Shown here: positions 1 to 11,028 of the stretch, in pieces | Layout of the letters: every line of letters begins with the position of its first letter | Numbering within the stretch: the stretch's first letter is position 1 | DNA from: Blakeslea trispora | Lineage: Eukaryota; Mucoromycota; Mucoromycetes; Mucorales; Choanephoraceae | DNA: 64,000 bases | Direction: 5' to 3' | Assembly: GCA_025331445.1 (NCBI GenBank) | Contig: JAIWNE010000042.1 | Location: 1-64,000, forward strand | The notes under the pieces: model-generated | Seen by the model: the letters and a program-made list of their open reading frames with translations, nothing else | What the model was told of the DNA's origin: nothing | Database searches by the model: none | Program-made: the position numbers and the translations under genes

Positions 1-896
1 GACCCCAATTCTTTTTAATCGCCTCTAACAATTCCTTTGCCTGAGTGTGATATGTACATTGTGCTTCTATCAGGCCCAAGAGAGCATCTCTATGTTCTTC
101 CTAACATTATAAAGAAAAAGAAAAGAATTGGATAATATTGAGTTTTCAGCCCTTTCTTTCTCCTCTTTCTCTCTCTTTACTAGCTATTTTCTTACCTCAA
201 ATTCTTGCAAATAAGCCATTTTTTGAATTAAATCATGCTCTGTTTCCTCATATTTTATTCTAGCAGCTTGCATATCTTGTTCTAACTCCGGTTTTTCCTT
301 TTTAGCCTTGTTTAAACGATTCAATTTAGAATCATAATCTAATCTACGGGATGTCAATTTCTTTCGCAATGAATCGTATTCTTTATATTCCAAATGGCCA
401 GTCGATAGAATGTTCATGTAGTTTGTTTTTATGTCGTATGCGAATGCTTCTTGCAAGGCTGCAATACGTGTTTCAGCTTGGCCAATATTGATAAGAGCAA
501 TACCTGAAACATATGGCTGTCAGTTGATTCCAAGTTCCTAATCAAGATAAAAGTTTACCTAATGCAGATTCATCTGGAAATGATGATCCATAGTGATAAA
601 GAGAGGTGCCCAATATCTCAAAAGGCATCATCTTAACCCTGACATCCTCAGGCGAGCTCTTTTTCTTGAGAAGATAAGAATGAACCAATTCGACTGATTC
701 CACTACATTCTCGTATCCATCCCTTCTATGTTCTGTTTCTTGTTCGAGTTTCTGAAAATCCTCAGTCTGTAAAGTAACCTTGGCTCCACCGAACCTCTCT
801 CCTGTCCACTTTGTTTCATAATTAAATTAGTCTTTCTGTTTTATGACTATCAATACTTGTACAAACTTGTTTAAATTTTCCAATGTTTTTTATCAT
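1..896 (-). CDS. BAR-domain protein, endophilin/Gvp36-like (3' end beyond window)
   Basis: Membrane-curving adaptor of the BAR superfamily; fungal members act in endocytosis and Golgi/vacuole traffic. Proposed exons on the minus strand are 896-867, 808-559, 503-196 and 100-1, continuing past the window edge. The start MIKNIGKFKQ joins WTGERFGGAKV, the usual N-terminal amphipathic and helix-1 region of endophilin-type BAR domains. About 200 residues follow of long charged helices rich in heptads. Phases agree at all three introns, although the first donor is the weaker GTTTGT. An SH3 domain, if present, would lie outside the window. The gene diverges from the V-ATPase gene at 7069, and inserted DNA now lies between them. 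The BAR assignment is firm; the exact subfamily is less sure. Confidence 0.8.
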
Positions 897-1005
897 TCAG
901 TCTAATTCGAGAAAAAGCTCTTGTTCAATAATCAAAAGAAGAAAAATATGGAACAAAGAAACACTTTTATAGATCCAAAAATATAGTAATTTTCTTTTAA
1001 AAAAA

Positions 1006-1161
1006 ACAAAAAGTAACTGAAAAGAAAAAGAAAGGAGTTAATTTGATGAATGCGAAACTCACTGGCTTTAAGAGACGTCATAAAACAGCTTGAATTAAGA
1101 TTGACTTGAATCTCCTATTGAAACAGCGCGCAGTTGCTCATTCGATTGTTTGAGCTCTTTT
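1006..1161. repeat. 156-bp direct repeat, copy A
   Basis: By eye this is identical over all 156 bases to 6845-7000, in the same orientation. Identity stops abruptly at both ends (A against T at 1005/6844, and A against T at 1162/7001). It lies 110 bp upstream of the BAR gene start. It includes an ACGTCA (CRE-like) core and a GCGCGC stretch, so it looks like promoter DNA and not a transposon end. No TG..CA termini are seen, which argues against a solo LTR. Confidence 0.95.
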
Positions 1162-1225
1162 AGGGCGTTTTCTCAGTAGGAGAAGCCCTATTACTTTCGT
1201 TTTCCAAAATTTCTCACCGAAATTT

Positions 1226-1422
1226 GCGTTTTAGACAAGAGGAACCAGCAAAGGAAATATACAGGTCCCACCCAGCCTTGCCCATGACCTCACTTAGCAG
1301 ATCAAAGAGCTCAATATTAGATTAGAAATCATATATATAGAAAATTTTATATTATCGAATGAAATTAAAAAGAAGATAAAGCACTGTATGTTTCCTTTTC
1401 TGGTTCCTCTTGACTAAAACGC
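1226..1422. repeat. Fold-back inverted repeat (39-bp arms)
   Basis: The arms at 1226-1264 and 1384-1422 are reverse complements with about 36 of 39 positions matching. They are separated by about 119 bp that include an ATATATAG tract. The core of each arm is GCGTTTTAG..CAAGAGGAAC. It may be a small fold-back MITE, or an inner part of a terminal inverted repeat of the neighbouring MULE. Confidence 0.7.
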
Positions 1423-1560
1423 GAAATCCTCTATTTCCTGGTAACTTAAGGATTCAATATCCGTCTGCGTGACTCGATTTCCTCTCTTCCTTTTATTTTT
1501 ATTTTTTTTTACAAACCTAGGCTTTACACAATATTTTTTATAAAAACCTATTACTTTCTA

Positions 1561-3707
1561 GTTATCAAAAATATCATCAGTTATTACCTCTGCAATCAAA
1601 ACCATATTCAATCTTGAAAACATAAGCACTGCTCTTAATGCTTCCGAAGTTAACGGTGTTAGAGTTTTCAACCAAACAATTAAAGTTGACGCCTCTGTTT
1701 GGGAAGAATGTCTTGAGAAAATCGAGCAGGAATGTTCAGTCAAGTGGAACGCTTGCAACAAGCAAAAGAAAAGAAGAGTTGAGGATTCCGAAACTGTTGA
1801 GAATTCAGCCAAGAAGACTCGCGCTAAGCGTGTTATATTCGCTCAATCATATGAGTGTCATCGTGCAGGCAAATATGAATCAACAGCCAAAGTAGATGGT
1901 CGCTTGATTTAAAAGAAGTCCAAGAAGTGCGGCTGTCCTGCTCAATTGAAGGTTGTCTGCTACACCAAGACGGCTTCCTTCTACCTCTTCCAGCCCGTCA
2001 ACTCGCATGCCAACCACACCCCTGGTGACAGAGCCGAAGACTTGTGCACCCTGCCTCTTGCCTTTCCCATCATCAACGAAATCGAGCAACAACTGATGAA
2101 TTTATCCAAGCTTCCTAGGCAAGTCAGAATCAACCTTCTTCGCAAGTTAGATTGTCAAGAGTCTAGACTGCATGGTAGAAGCATTTCCTACCATGATGTA
2201 TGGAACCAGTTGAAGAAGGTAAGAAGTAAAAAACTGCATTGGCCACTATATTCTGACAGTTTGCCCCTTTATTTTAGATCAACAAAAAGTTATTTTTGTT
2301 CCACGATGATGACATGTCTTCTCTCAGCATCTGGTTAAATGAGATTCTTCCTGCTAAAGGCTATGTGATCTTTCACGGAGATCTTGCATCATACTCGGAT
2401 GATAGCACTCTCTTTGCTTACGGCTTTTCTTCCCCTGCACAACAGTCAACTATCAAGGAATTTCATACCTTCTGTTTGGATGCCACTTGTGGTATTTCAA
2501 GAAGAGTCAATGACATCTTGTATAGCATTGTTGTACGTGATGAATTGATTGATCGTGGTCATCCTGTTGCCTACATGATCACCAATGATCATACGTTGGG
2601 TCCTGTCACTCAGTGGTTGAGGCACTTGAAAGACAATGGTTTGATGGTTGATCCCAAGCAAATAACCATCGATTGTAGTGATGCTGAAACTACAGCTATC
2701 AAGAACGTCTTTCCTGGTTGTGAGATTCAGTACTGTCTGTTTCATGTTTCGCAGGCATGGAGCAGACAGCTGAATCTCAAGGTGAAGTATGGTGAAAGAC
2801 CTGCAGACAACCGTGTCATGAGAGGTGAAATGATGACTGAGCTGAAGTCGCTGTTCTTTGAAGAAGATTTGGATGAGTTTCATCGCAAGATTGAGGCTTT
2901 CTTTGAGGAATACTCGAATTTCCCTGAGTTTCTTGATTATTTTGAAAAAGAGTGGTGCAGTGAGGAGAAGTCCAAGATTTGGAGCCGTGCTTATCATCCT
3001 CTCGAGTTTAGCCATATGCTTACCAACAACTACATTGAGTCCTGGCACAACCAGCTCAAAACTGTGTATTTGTTGAGAAGCAGAAACAAGAGATTGGGTC
3101 GATTGGTCTATGTTTTGACAGAAGAAGTTGAGTACGATCTTGAGAAGGAGAAGATCAGGATCTTGCAAAACACAGGTGCAATGACCCGTGGTCAAAGAGA
3201 AAGAAGAAGAGTTGAGTTGGAAGCTGAAAGAATTCCAGAAGAAATGAGAAGGAGAATGGTTACACTCTTTGAAGAAGAAGTTGATGTAGAAGGTGATGAT
3301 GAGGTAGAAAAGTTTTATATGATTCAATCATTTAATTCTGAGGATGTGCTGTACACTGCTTCAATTGATAACGACCAAGTTATCAGAAGCTGCACATGCT
3401 ACTATTTCCAAAAAAAAACAAAAGGCTGTGTAAACATTTGCACTTGTCGAAGCTTCATATTCCTCACTTGAGCTTCCCTCAGCACACAACAATCAACATC
3501 TTTTCTAATGATACTCCTATCGTTGAAGAACTTTCACAAATTCAATACGAACTCTCTCAAGCAAGTAGTATTATATCAACTTTATATCATAATCGAAACG
3601 ATTCGCTCCAAACACAAAACTCTACAACACTTGAAGAAGCAAAACTTCTAAAAAGCAACATGCAAACATCCTTGAATGCCTTGCAAGTATTCATGGATAA
3701 ATACTAG
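1561..3707 (+). pseudogene. MULE-type (Mutator-like) transposase, decayed
   Basis: The reading frame opens after a TTCTAG acceptor and runs to 2219, an intron spans about 2220-2278, and coding resumes to about 3410. The N-terminal part has a FAR1/WRKY-GCM-like zinc-binding region (about 1842-2010) with Cys/His spacing. The central part is a MULE transposase: LDAT, then TIDCSDAE, then NNYIESWHNQLK, which fits the D-D-E triad and the following helix. The C-terminal part should be a SWIM zinc finger (CTC..CKH). Two lesions are visible: an in-frame TAA at 1910-1912, and a frame change in the A9 run near 3411-3419 that splits the SWIM finger. No ATG was found for the first exon. The family call is strong; loss of function is inferred from these lesions. 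Confidence 0.75.
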
Positions 3708-3869
3708 AATGAACACACAAAGACAATAGTCGTTTTTTTTTTTTTTCAATAAATAATACGGTGTGGTTTGAAATAAGTTGCGGATTTTGTAAACTCCTCG
3801 ATTTGATCATCTAGCCCATGGTTGTTTTGTTGACTTTCACATCACCTTCTTCTTAATAAACGTAATAAA

Positions 3870-5721
3870 ATGAACACATCTACTACTACTCCTGTTACCA
3901 AAGAAGCCAATAAGCACCTTTCCGAATACGATTATGGTAGATTAGCAGGCGCTTTCTTGTACAAAGGAAACTTTGCTCAAATCTCAAGAGATCTCGACCT
4001 CCCTGAATCAACTGTACAATCAGCTTATAAAAGACTTCAGAAAACACAAGCCACTCTTCGCAAAACTTCAACCAGAAGAAAAAGGCTTCTTTCTCAAACT
4101 GATTTGAACGCGATTAGTCAAAGCGTTCGTCGTCGACCTACTGAGTCAATTAGGGCTCAGCATCGTCGATTTTTGGGTTCAGGCAAGAAGGTCTCTTTGT
4201 CCGCTTTTCGAGTGGCATTATATGACGTAGACGGTAAAAAGCGATTTACTTATAAAAAACCGAGCTTGAGAGCACCAAGTATTATTTTTCTCTTCTTTTA
4301 CAAACCTCAAAGATGAAAACAAGAAAGCGTACCAGAACTCCTTTATGGTTATTAGCCCAACGTTCAAACATTTAAATCACAGAAAAGTTGAAATCGTTTG
4401 TTTAGGGACACCAAAATTTGGTTATATCAAAATTACAGAAATGAGAACGGTTTACCTCAGTTCTTTAAATAAGGCGCGTACACTTTCAATATGAAAGCAG
4501 ATGCGGAGGAGGACTATGTATTTGCAGTAAACCAAGCTTCAAAAGACCATGCTGATTTGGAGTATCATACATGGGCAAAAAATATGCAGTTAAATGAATA
4601 TTGGATAAACTACCTCAAAGAATATCCTTAAATCGTATCATTTGTTGTTGATATCAAATTTCATTTAATTACAAGGCTTTATATATTGCAACTTCTAACG
4701 AATATTGGCGATGGCTAGTCGAGACTGAACAAAAAGATGCAAGTAGAGACAAAGCTGCTGGTATGAGTATAAGCCCAAGTGCCACTACCAGAAGTCCAAT
4801 CAAGAAGCCTAAAATCAATGTAATGAGAGATTATTATTTATCAGTCAATGATCATTCTTACCTTTTATCTTTCTTTATAGTTTGTATCCAAAGATGCTTT
4901 TTTTATTGACGGACACAAAGAATCTTTTGGAACCATTGTTGGACGTTATGTAAGAAGTTACGTATCCAAAGACAATGAAAGCAGCTACTTTAAGACGTAA
5001 GAATTGTTTTCTGAGTAACAATTTTCACTTACTGACACGATTAGTTTACAGATTAGGCATGAACAACATTATCGACATCTCCGATGACACAGAAGGCTCA
5101 CACCTTGCAGAGCTTGATGGAGAAAGCCAAAGACGCCTTTTAGATTTATTAAGCAGCAGCCCAACAGAACAAGAAATCGACCAGTACAGTAGTCGCTCTA
5201 TTTAAGGATGTTCTGTTTAAGGGTATTCTCTATATAAGGGTAGGTTTCTGAAAAGGATATATCAATACAAGCTCTAAAACCAATTCTATTTAAGGGTGTT
5301 CTCTATTTAAGGGTGAGATTTTCAAGATTTTTGGCTACCCTTAAATAGAGCGACTACTGTATAATCAGACTCGTCTCAGAAGATTGGATTGTAGTGGAAA
5401 AGTTGAAAGGCATTGACGTGCCCTCTTGCGTGCAAGAAGTGAAGGACGGAAAAATTAAAAATTATTTGCAAAATCTGAAAGGTTTCAAGGTTTGTATACT
5501 CGCTGGATGTATCCCTTGTTTGTGTATTGACTAAAGCTCTTTCAACTTAGGATATGTGTCTTGCACTCAAAAATAAATTACAGAAGAACAGACAAACTAC
5601 AAGAGGCATGCGCAGAATAAGCAAGAAACAGTCCATCGTCCAAAAGCTGCTGCAAAAAGCTATTTGGGTTGATCCATTCACTGACACTAGCGAGGAAGAA
5701 GAAGACGACGACGACCAGTGA
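3870..5721 (+). pseudogene. Unrecognised multi-exon gene with N-terminal HTH-like region, interrupted by a MITE
   Basis: I do not recognise this protein. The first part (ATG at 3870) has a helix-turn-helix-like stretch, ISRDLDLPESTVQSAYKRL, followed by a basic region. Further coding-like pieces are: 4491-4631 (acidic start, then NEYWINYLKEYP); about 4674-4820 (ALYIATSNEYWRWLVE, ending KKPKIN at a GTAATG donor); about 4881-4998 (FVSKDAFFIDGHKESFG); about 5055-5186; 5362-5490; and 5551-5721, ending in an acidic EEEEDDDDQ tail. A 173-bp MITE sits at 5187-5359. Removing it with one TA does not restore a single frame, so either an intron is missed or the gene is broken. The HTH suggests DNA binding and possibly a role with the transposon, but that is only inference. 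Confidence 0.5.
5187..5359. mobile_element. MITE, Tc1/mariner type, copy 1 (173 bp)
   Basis: Both ends carry CAGTAGTCGCTCTATTTAAG in inverted orientation, and the element is flanked by TA on each side (5185-5186 and 5360-5361). The interior repeats the motif CTATTTAAGGGTG several times. It has no coding capacity. A diverged copy of nearly the same length lies at 55286-55456. It interrupts the coding-like sequence of the gene at 3870-5721. Confidence 0.85.
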
Positions 5722-5946
5722 TTATTCTTTCGTGGATATAGCGTTCTGGCTTTCTAGATCCATTTAATACCTGTTATACCATTATATCGCTCCTTTTCAT
5801 ATTCATAAAATTATGCGCTTGCGAAAAAAAATTCTTAAAACCCCATGTGTTTACCATATACACACAATACAGAAGATAAGGCTATCAATAAAAATTTCTT
5901 TCATATTATCACAGTATACTGTTTATCAATAATACGCGCAGTATAA

Positions 5947-6080
5947 TTAATCCTCTACAGCAGATAAATCATCAGTAGAAATCTCATCTTCATTTACTTT
6001 CTGCTTTTGCTTTCTGTTATGGCGTCTTGAAGTACCAGCCTCCATCTCATCAGTTCCTAGCTTATCAAGCTTACAATTAC
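5947..6080 (-). pseudogene. C-terminal coding remnant, unrecognised
   Basis: On the minus strand, about 40 codons read DKLGTDEMEAGTSRRHNRK followed by an acidic end and TAA (5947-5949). The basic patch followed by Asp/Glu-rich residues looks like a real protein tail. No convincing upstream exon was found, so this is probably a truncated piece inside the insertion. Confidence 0.3.
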
Positions 6081-6454
6081 TGCCTTCTTCTTGTCATAAT
6101 AATATTTCCATGGTGCCGCTTTCTCTGCAAACTCGGACAGAGCAAGATCTGCAGTTTTTGTGTATAGTGATATTATTCTCAGATCAAGTTTTAACTCGTT
6201 TGATTATTGGAAGATACAAAAAAAAAGGGATCAATAAACTACCCACCTCAACCCTATGTAGCTGCTGACACTCGATCAGGAAGACACTATTGATTGGGAC
6301 GATTTAAGATTTTGGTGGTACTAACTTTTAAGCCGTTTGAGAAAAACGAGTATAACTTTGAGCTAAATACCTATAAAACTATTTCAAAGCTACCAAGATC
6401 CAGTGAGCTCAAGCTACTTTTGCTCTTCCTTTCATTTACAGCATCCACCTAACA

Positions 6455-6834
6455 ATGTCTTTTGTCCCCTACCAACCAGATGAACAAGAGCAATTTGTAG
6501 AAGAATGCGCTAACGTTTGATGAAGAAATAGAACAAACAGATGAAATGTTAGACGTAGATTATGGTCACGCTCAATACTCTGTAGCGAGTTTTGCCAATA
6601 TGGACAGTATGGCTGATGATGGATTAGAAGAAATAAACAAAACCTCAAGTAATTTGGTATTAAAAAAAGAAGACTTATTAGTACAAACAAAGTACAAAAG
6701 CTACTTCCAAGCGCAAATGGTTGGTTTTGTTTACAGTTTGCAGGAAGAAGGTTGCAACAAAGAAAGCAAATATCCCTCGTAGCACAGCTTACAAAACGTC
6801 GAAGGAATACAATGAGAGAACTTCCTGGATATAA
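6455..6834 (+). pseudogene. Broken HTH-type mobile-element reading frame
   Basis: It begins MSFVPYQPDEQEQFVEE and meets a stop at about 6518. The continuing sequence in another frame is acidic (FDEEIEQTDEMLDVDYGH). Later it reads KSYFQAQMVGFVYSLQEEG, and a further frame change gives KKANIPRSTAYKTSKEYNE. That last piece has the look of a recognition helix found in fungal transposon regulators. At least two frame breaks and truncation against the 156-bp repeat at 6845 make it a fossil. The family is not certain. Confidence 0.45.
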
Positions 6835-6844
6835 AACAAAAAAT

Positions 6845-7000
6845 ACAAAAAGTAACTGAAAAGAAAAAGAAAGGAGTTAATTTGATGAATGCGAAACTCA
6901 CTGGCTTTAAGAGACGTCATAAAACAGCTTGAATTAAGATTGACTTGAATCTCCTATTGAAACAGCGCGCAGTTGCTCATTCGATTGTTTGAGCTCTTTT
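6845..7000. repeat. 156-bp direct repeat, copy B
   Basis: Identical partner of 1006-1161. It ends 68 bp before the V-ATPase start codon, and the pyrimidine-rich leader continues directly from it. This placement fits the idea that the repeat was once the single promoter core between the BAR and V-ATPase genes. Confidence 0.95.
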
Positions 7001-7068
7001 TTTCTTTTTTTCTTTTTTTTTTCTCTTCTTCTTTTTAACTAGCAACCTATCAAAGAAAGAAAGAAAAA

Positions 7069-10025
7069 ATGGCGCCTAGTACACTCTTCCGTTCGGAGGA
7101 GATGTCTCTTATTCAGTTGTATATTCCTGCTGAAGTTGCTCAACCTTGTGTTGCTGAACTCGGTGAACTTGGCAAAGTGCAGTTTAGAGACGTAAGCATA
7201 AGTCGATTTGCTATATCTGTTGCATAGACATAAACAGCCCTTTCTTCATAGCTCAACCCTGAAGTCAATGCTTTTCAACGATCTTTTGTATCTGAAATCA
7301 GAAGATTGGATGAAATGGAACGTCAATGTCGTGCGTATCAAACTGTTTTTATTTTATTTTATTTTGCGGGATAAGAGTGTTTCATCTTTCTACCTGCTTT
7401 TTTTTGTGTGCAAAAAAAAAAATAAAGGGGAAAGAGAGAGAGAGATGTTACGCGTATTAACTTGGTTTTTTCATGCATAGGCTTTCTTCAAACACAACTT
7501 CAGAAAAACGATATTCAAGTACGCCCTTTAACAGCTGCTGCCTATCGCTCTCGTGCTCGTTCAGCTCAAGAAGTCGATGACCTTGAAGAAAACTTGAAAG
7601 AGCATGAAAGTCGTATTTCTCAACTTAACTCTTCTTACGAAACACTTCAACGTCGCTACCTTCAACTCACTGAACTTCGTCATGTCCTCAGAGAGTCATC
7701 TGTTTTCTTTCAACAGGTAAAAAAAAAAAGAAAAGAAAACAAGCTTTAGAAGAATATTGACAGTTTTTTTCTTTTCTTTGGATGAATCATAAAGGAAGAA
7801 TCTAGACAAGAGACTATTCGCAACTCACTTGATGATCAAGACGACTCTGCACCTTTGTTGGAAAATGATGTTGAACAAGTGCATTATGACCTTGAAAACA
7901 TGCATCTTGGTTATGTTACAGGTGTGATTGCTCGTTCAAGAATGCAAACATTTGAACGTGTACTTTGGCGTTCACTTCGTGGTAACCTTTACATGAAGTC
8001 TGCCGAAATAGATGAACCTATTGTGGACCCTGATACAGATAGTGTGATTGACAAAAATGTCTTTTGTATCTTTGCTCATGGTACTGAAATTATCGCAAAG
8101 ATCAAAAAGATCTCAGAAAGCCTAGGTGGTACCTTATATTCCATTGACGACTCTGCTGATAAGCGTCGCGACTCTCTTCTTGATGTCACTTCTCGTATTG
8201 AAGACTTGAACAATGTTCTTTCAACCACAAATCAAACGCGCCGTTCAGAATTACTCAAGATTTCTGAAAACGTTGCTGCTTGGACCACTATTGTGCGCAA
8301 AGAAAAAGCTATATACCATACCATGAACTTGTTCAATTATGATGTTAACCGTAAATGCCTTATTGCTGAAGGTTGGTGTCCTAAGAATGACATAGCTCTT
8401 GTTCAACAATCGCTGAAAGATGCTACAGTAAGTTTTTTTTTTCTTTGTTTTATATCACTTTATTGCTTGCTAATATTTTTTTTAGGATGCTTCAGGCACA
8501 AGCCTTCCTTCTATCTTGACCGAATTACAAACAAAAAAGACACCACCTACATACCACCGTACAAACAAGTTTACCGAGGGCTTCCAAGCCATTATTGATG
8601 CCTACGGTATTGCTCGTTATCGCGAAGTCAATCCTGGTCTTTTCACTATCATCTCATTCCCTTTCCTTTTCGCTATGATGTTTGGTGATATTGGTCATGG
8701 TGCCATCATGTTCTTGATTGCTCTTTATCTCTGCGTAAACGAAAAGAAACTGTCTAGTCAGACAGGTGAGATCTTTAGCATGTTTTTCAGTGGTCGTTAT
8801 ATGATGTTGATGATGGGTATTTTCTCTATCTTTACTGGTGCTATTTACAACGATGTCTTTTCTTTATCACTAAACATCTTCAAGTCTGGCTTTGATATGC
8901 CCTCCAACTACACTTCAACCGAAACAGTTGAAGCTTTACCCAATGGAAATGTCTATGCTTTCGGTCTTGACCCTGCTTGGCATGGATCTGAAAACTTCTT
9001 GTTGTTTACCAACTCCTACAAGATGAAGCAAGCCATTATTATTGGTGTTATCCACATGTCTTTTGCTGTCTGCTTGAATGTCTTTAATCACGTTTATTAC
9101 AAGCGTAAGGCTTTTGTCTGGCTTGAATTCCTACCTCAAATTCTGTTCTTGGAATCCATCTTTGGTTATCTCATCTTTTGTATCATGTACAAGTGGAGCG
9201 TTAACTGGTGGGAGCTTGATTCTGAAGGTCATCATATCCGTAATGCTCCTCCTAATCTCTTGAACATGTTGATCTATATGTTCTTGACACCTGGCACAGT
9301 AAACCCTGAAGAACAACTCTATCCAGGCCAAGGCCCTGTTCAATTGTTCCTGATTTTACTTGCTGTTGTCTGTGTCCCTTGGATGTGGTTTGCCAAGCCA
9401 TTGTATCTCAAGAAAGAAGCCAGCAAGCACCATTATGAAACTGTTGCTGCTGATGATCATATGGATGAAGAGCATGCTGCCCAAGCTTCAACTTTTGCAG
9501 AAGAGGAAGAAGAAGAAGAAGAGGTAAAACTGACTGGATGTTTAGGAGAAGGTTTTTTTTTATTTATGGTCGTTATTTCTAGTTTGATTTCAGTGAAGTG
9601 ATGATTCACCAAACTATTCATACCATTGAATTCTGTCTCAACTGTATTTCTAACACTGCTTCTTACCTTCGTTTATGGGCTTTATCACTTGCCCACGCAC
9701 GTAAGTCTTACTTTAGTTTTTAAAATTGTAGAAGCTGATGACTTTCTTTTTTGAACTTATAGAATTGTCTAGTGTCTTATGGGATATGACACTCAAGATT
9801 TGGTTTGGATTTACGGGCCCAATCGCCGTTTTTGGTCTCTTTATTGGTTTCTCCATGTGGTTTGTATTAACACTTGCCATTCTGTTGTGTATGGAAGGCC
9901 TTTCTGCTTTCCTTCACGCTCTTCGTTTAATGTGGGTTGAATTTGATGGTAAATTTTACAATGGTGATGGTATCAAGTTTGAACCTTTCACCTTTGTCAC
10001 CGTCTTAAACCCTACTTCTGAGTAA
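7069..10025 (+). CDS. VPH1: V-type H+-ATPase subunit a (116 kDa, Vo sector)
   Basis: Membrane subunit a of the vacuolar proton pump; it forms the proton half-channels against the c-ring and anchors the stator. Seven exons are proposed: 7069-7191, 7252-7330, 7481-7716, 7795-8427, 8486-9523, 9583-9700 and 9763-10025. They give about 829 residues, normal for the family. The start [20 protein letters not shown] is the standard N-terminus. The cytosolic half carries coiled-coil segments ([16 protein letters not shown]). The C-terminal half is multi-pass membrane. [14 protein letters not shown] followed by LSSVLW contains the arginine needed for proton transfer, and the final intron splits this motif after LAHA. 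All phases agree. The upstream leader is CT-rich. Function is secure by homology. Confidence 0.95.
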
Positions 10026-11028
10026 GGAGAGACACTTATATATATGAAAATACTCAATAAACCATTATATACTATAAAATGACTTGAAAAGAAGAGCTAA
10101 GCATAGGGAATACATGTTTCAAAAAAAAAAAAAAAGGAGAGAGTCGTACACGGCTTGTTAAACATAAATAGCTTTTGATGCTGAACAAGTACTGAACCGC
10201 TCAAAAGCAAATTTATCAATTTTCCTTATGAAAAGATCACATTTCTTTTGGTTGTAATGTTTGGTAAATATTTGACAAAGTTGAAAGGCAATTACTGTAG
10301 GCTGCAGAAATCTTATGGAAAGCGTTAAAAGGCAGCAGATGACCGTTTGATTGTTATTGACAATTAATGAATACATGACTTCACAAGTATGTAGTAATTG
10401 CTTTGATCACTCACTGCCATATAGCCCAGAGTGTCCCTGGAATGCAAAGCCTATCAAACTCTCTAGCAACGTGACGTCAATAGCACAAGAGATATGATGA
10501 ACACTATGATTGACGTATAGAAAGTAAAGAGCAGAACAGCAATTGTTTTTTTTTTAAAAAAAAGAGCCCTCTTTGACTCTTGATCTCCGTAACAAGCATG
10601 GATACTTTTTTTTTTTTGGTTGTGAAGATTATTGCTAGCAAAGCACTGTTAAATGTTGTTAAACTCTGTTATTCTTAAAATCACCTTTGATGCTGCTTTA
10701 GGATTGTTTGTGAGTGAGAGGTTGTACCAGCATGATATCATGCTTGTTTTCTAAGCGTCATAACGACATTTTCTTTTTAATTGTAATCATCTTCTTTCTC
10801 GAATTTTTATTGTCCCTTTTGACGGTCAAAATAAGCGTATATCGATCAAAGCAAAGAAAGCGTTTCAAACATCAAACTTGTTCTCAGATTATTAAAATAA
10901 CATCTAGCGATTTCTGCAAAGGTGTTTGAGTGTAACTTGAGCTGCTATTTAAAAAAAAAAAAATAGAGATGCATTTTTTTCCCATTCCTTTTTTTTTTTC
11001 TCTCTCTTCTCCATTTTTCTTGGTTAGT
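10026..11028. other. Intergenic region, no gene seen
   Basis: AT-rich sequence with A and T runs and no sustained coding pattern on either strand. Its right part must hold the promoter of the M13 gene at 11029. The only distinct motif I note is the palindromic CRE at 10472. Confidence 0.6.
10472..10479. promoter_or_regulatory. Palindromic CRE (TGACGTCA)
   Basis: A perfect TGACGTCA palindrome, the site bound by ATF/CREB-type bZIP factors in fungi, about 550 bp upstream of the M13-family gene. Match to the consensus is exact; use in this promoter is inferred only. Confidence 0.4.

Larger units (their letters stand above)
1162..6844. mobile_element. 5.7-kb inserted segment between 156-bp direct repeats
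   Basis: This is the block between the two direct-repeat copies. It contains a decayed MULE-type transposase, an unrecognised multi-exon gene hit by a MITE, a minus-strand coding tail and a broken helix-turn-helix reading frame. Its left end begins with a short hairpin (AGGGCG..GCCCT, 1162-1189). I could not find matching inverted repeats at 1162 and 6844. The unit that moved may therefore be the whole 5.7 kb or a nest of older insertions. That it is inserted DNA is inferred from the flanking repeat and the mobile content. Confidence 0.7.

Noticed and set aside
2497..3327. Long minus-strand frame opposite the MULE transposase
   Set aside because: It is the shadow of the conserved plus-strand transposase and shows no protein family features.
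1006..7000. The 156-bp repeats as LTRs of a retrotransposon
   Set aside because: They lack TG..CA ends, a primer-binding site and any reverse transcriptase or gag between them; instead they look like promoter DNA of the flanking genes.
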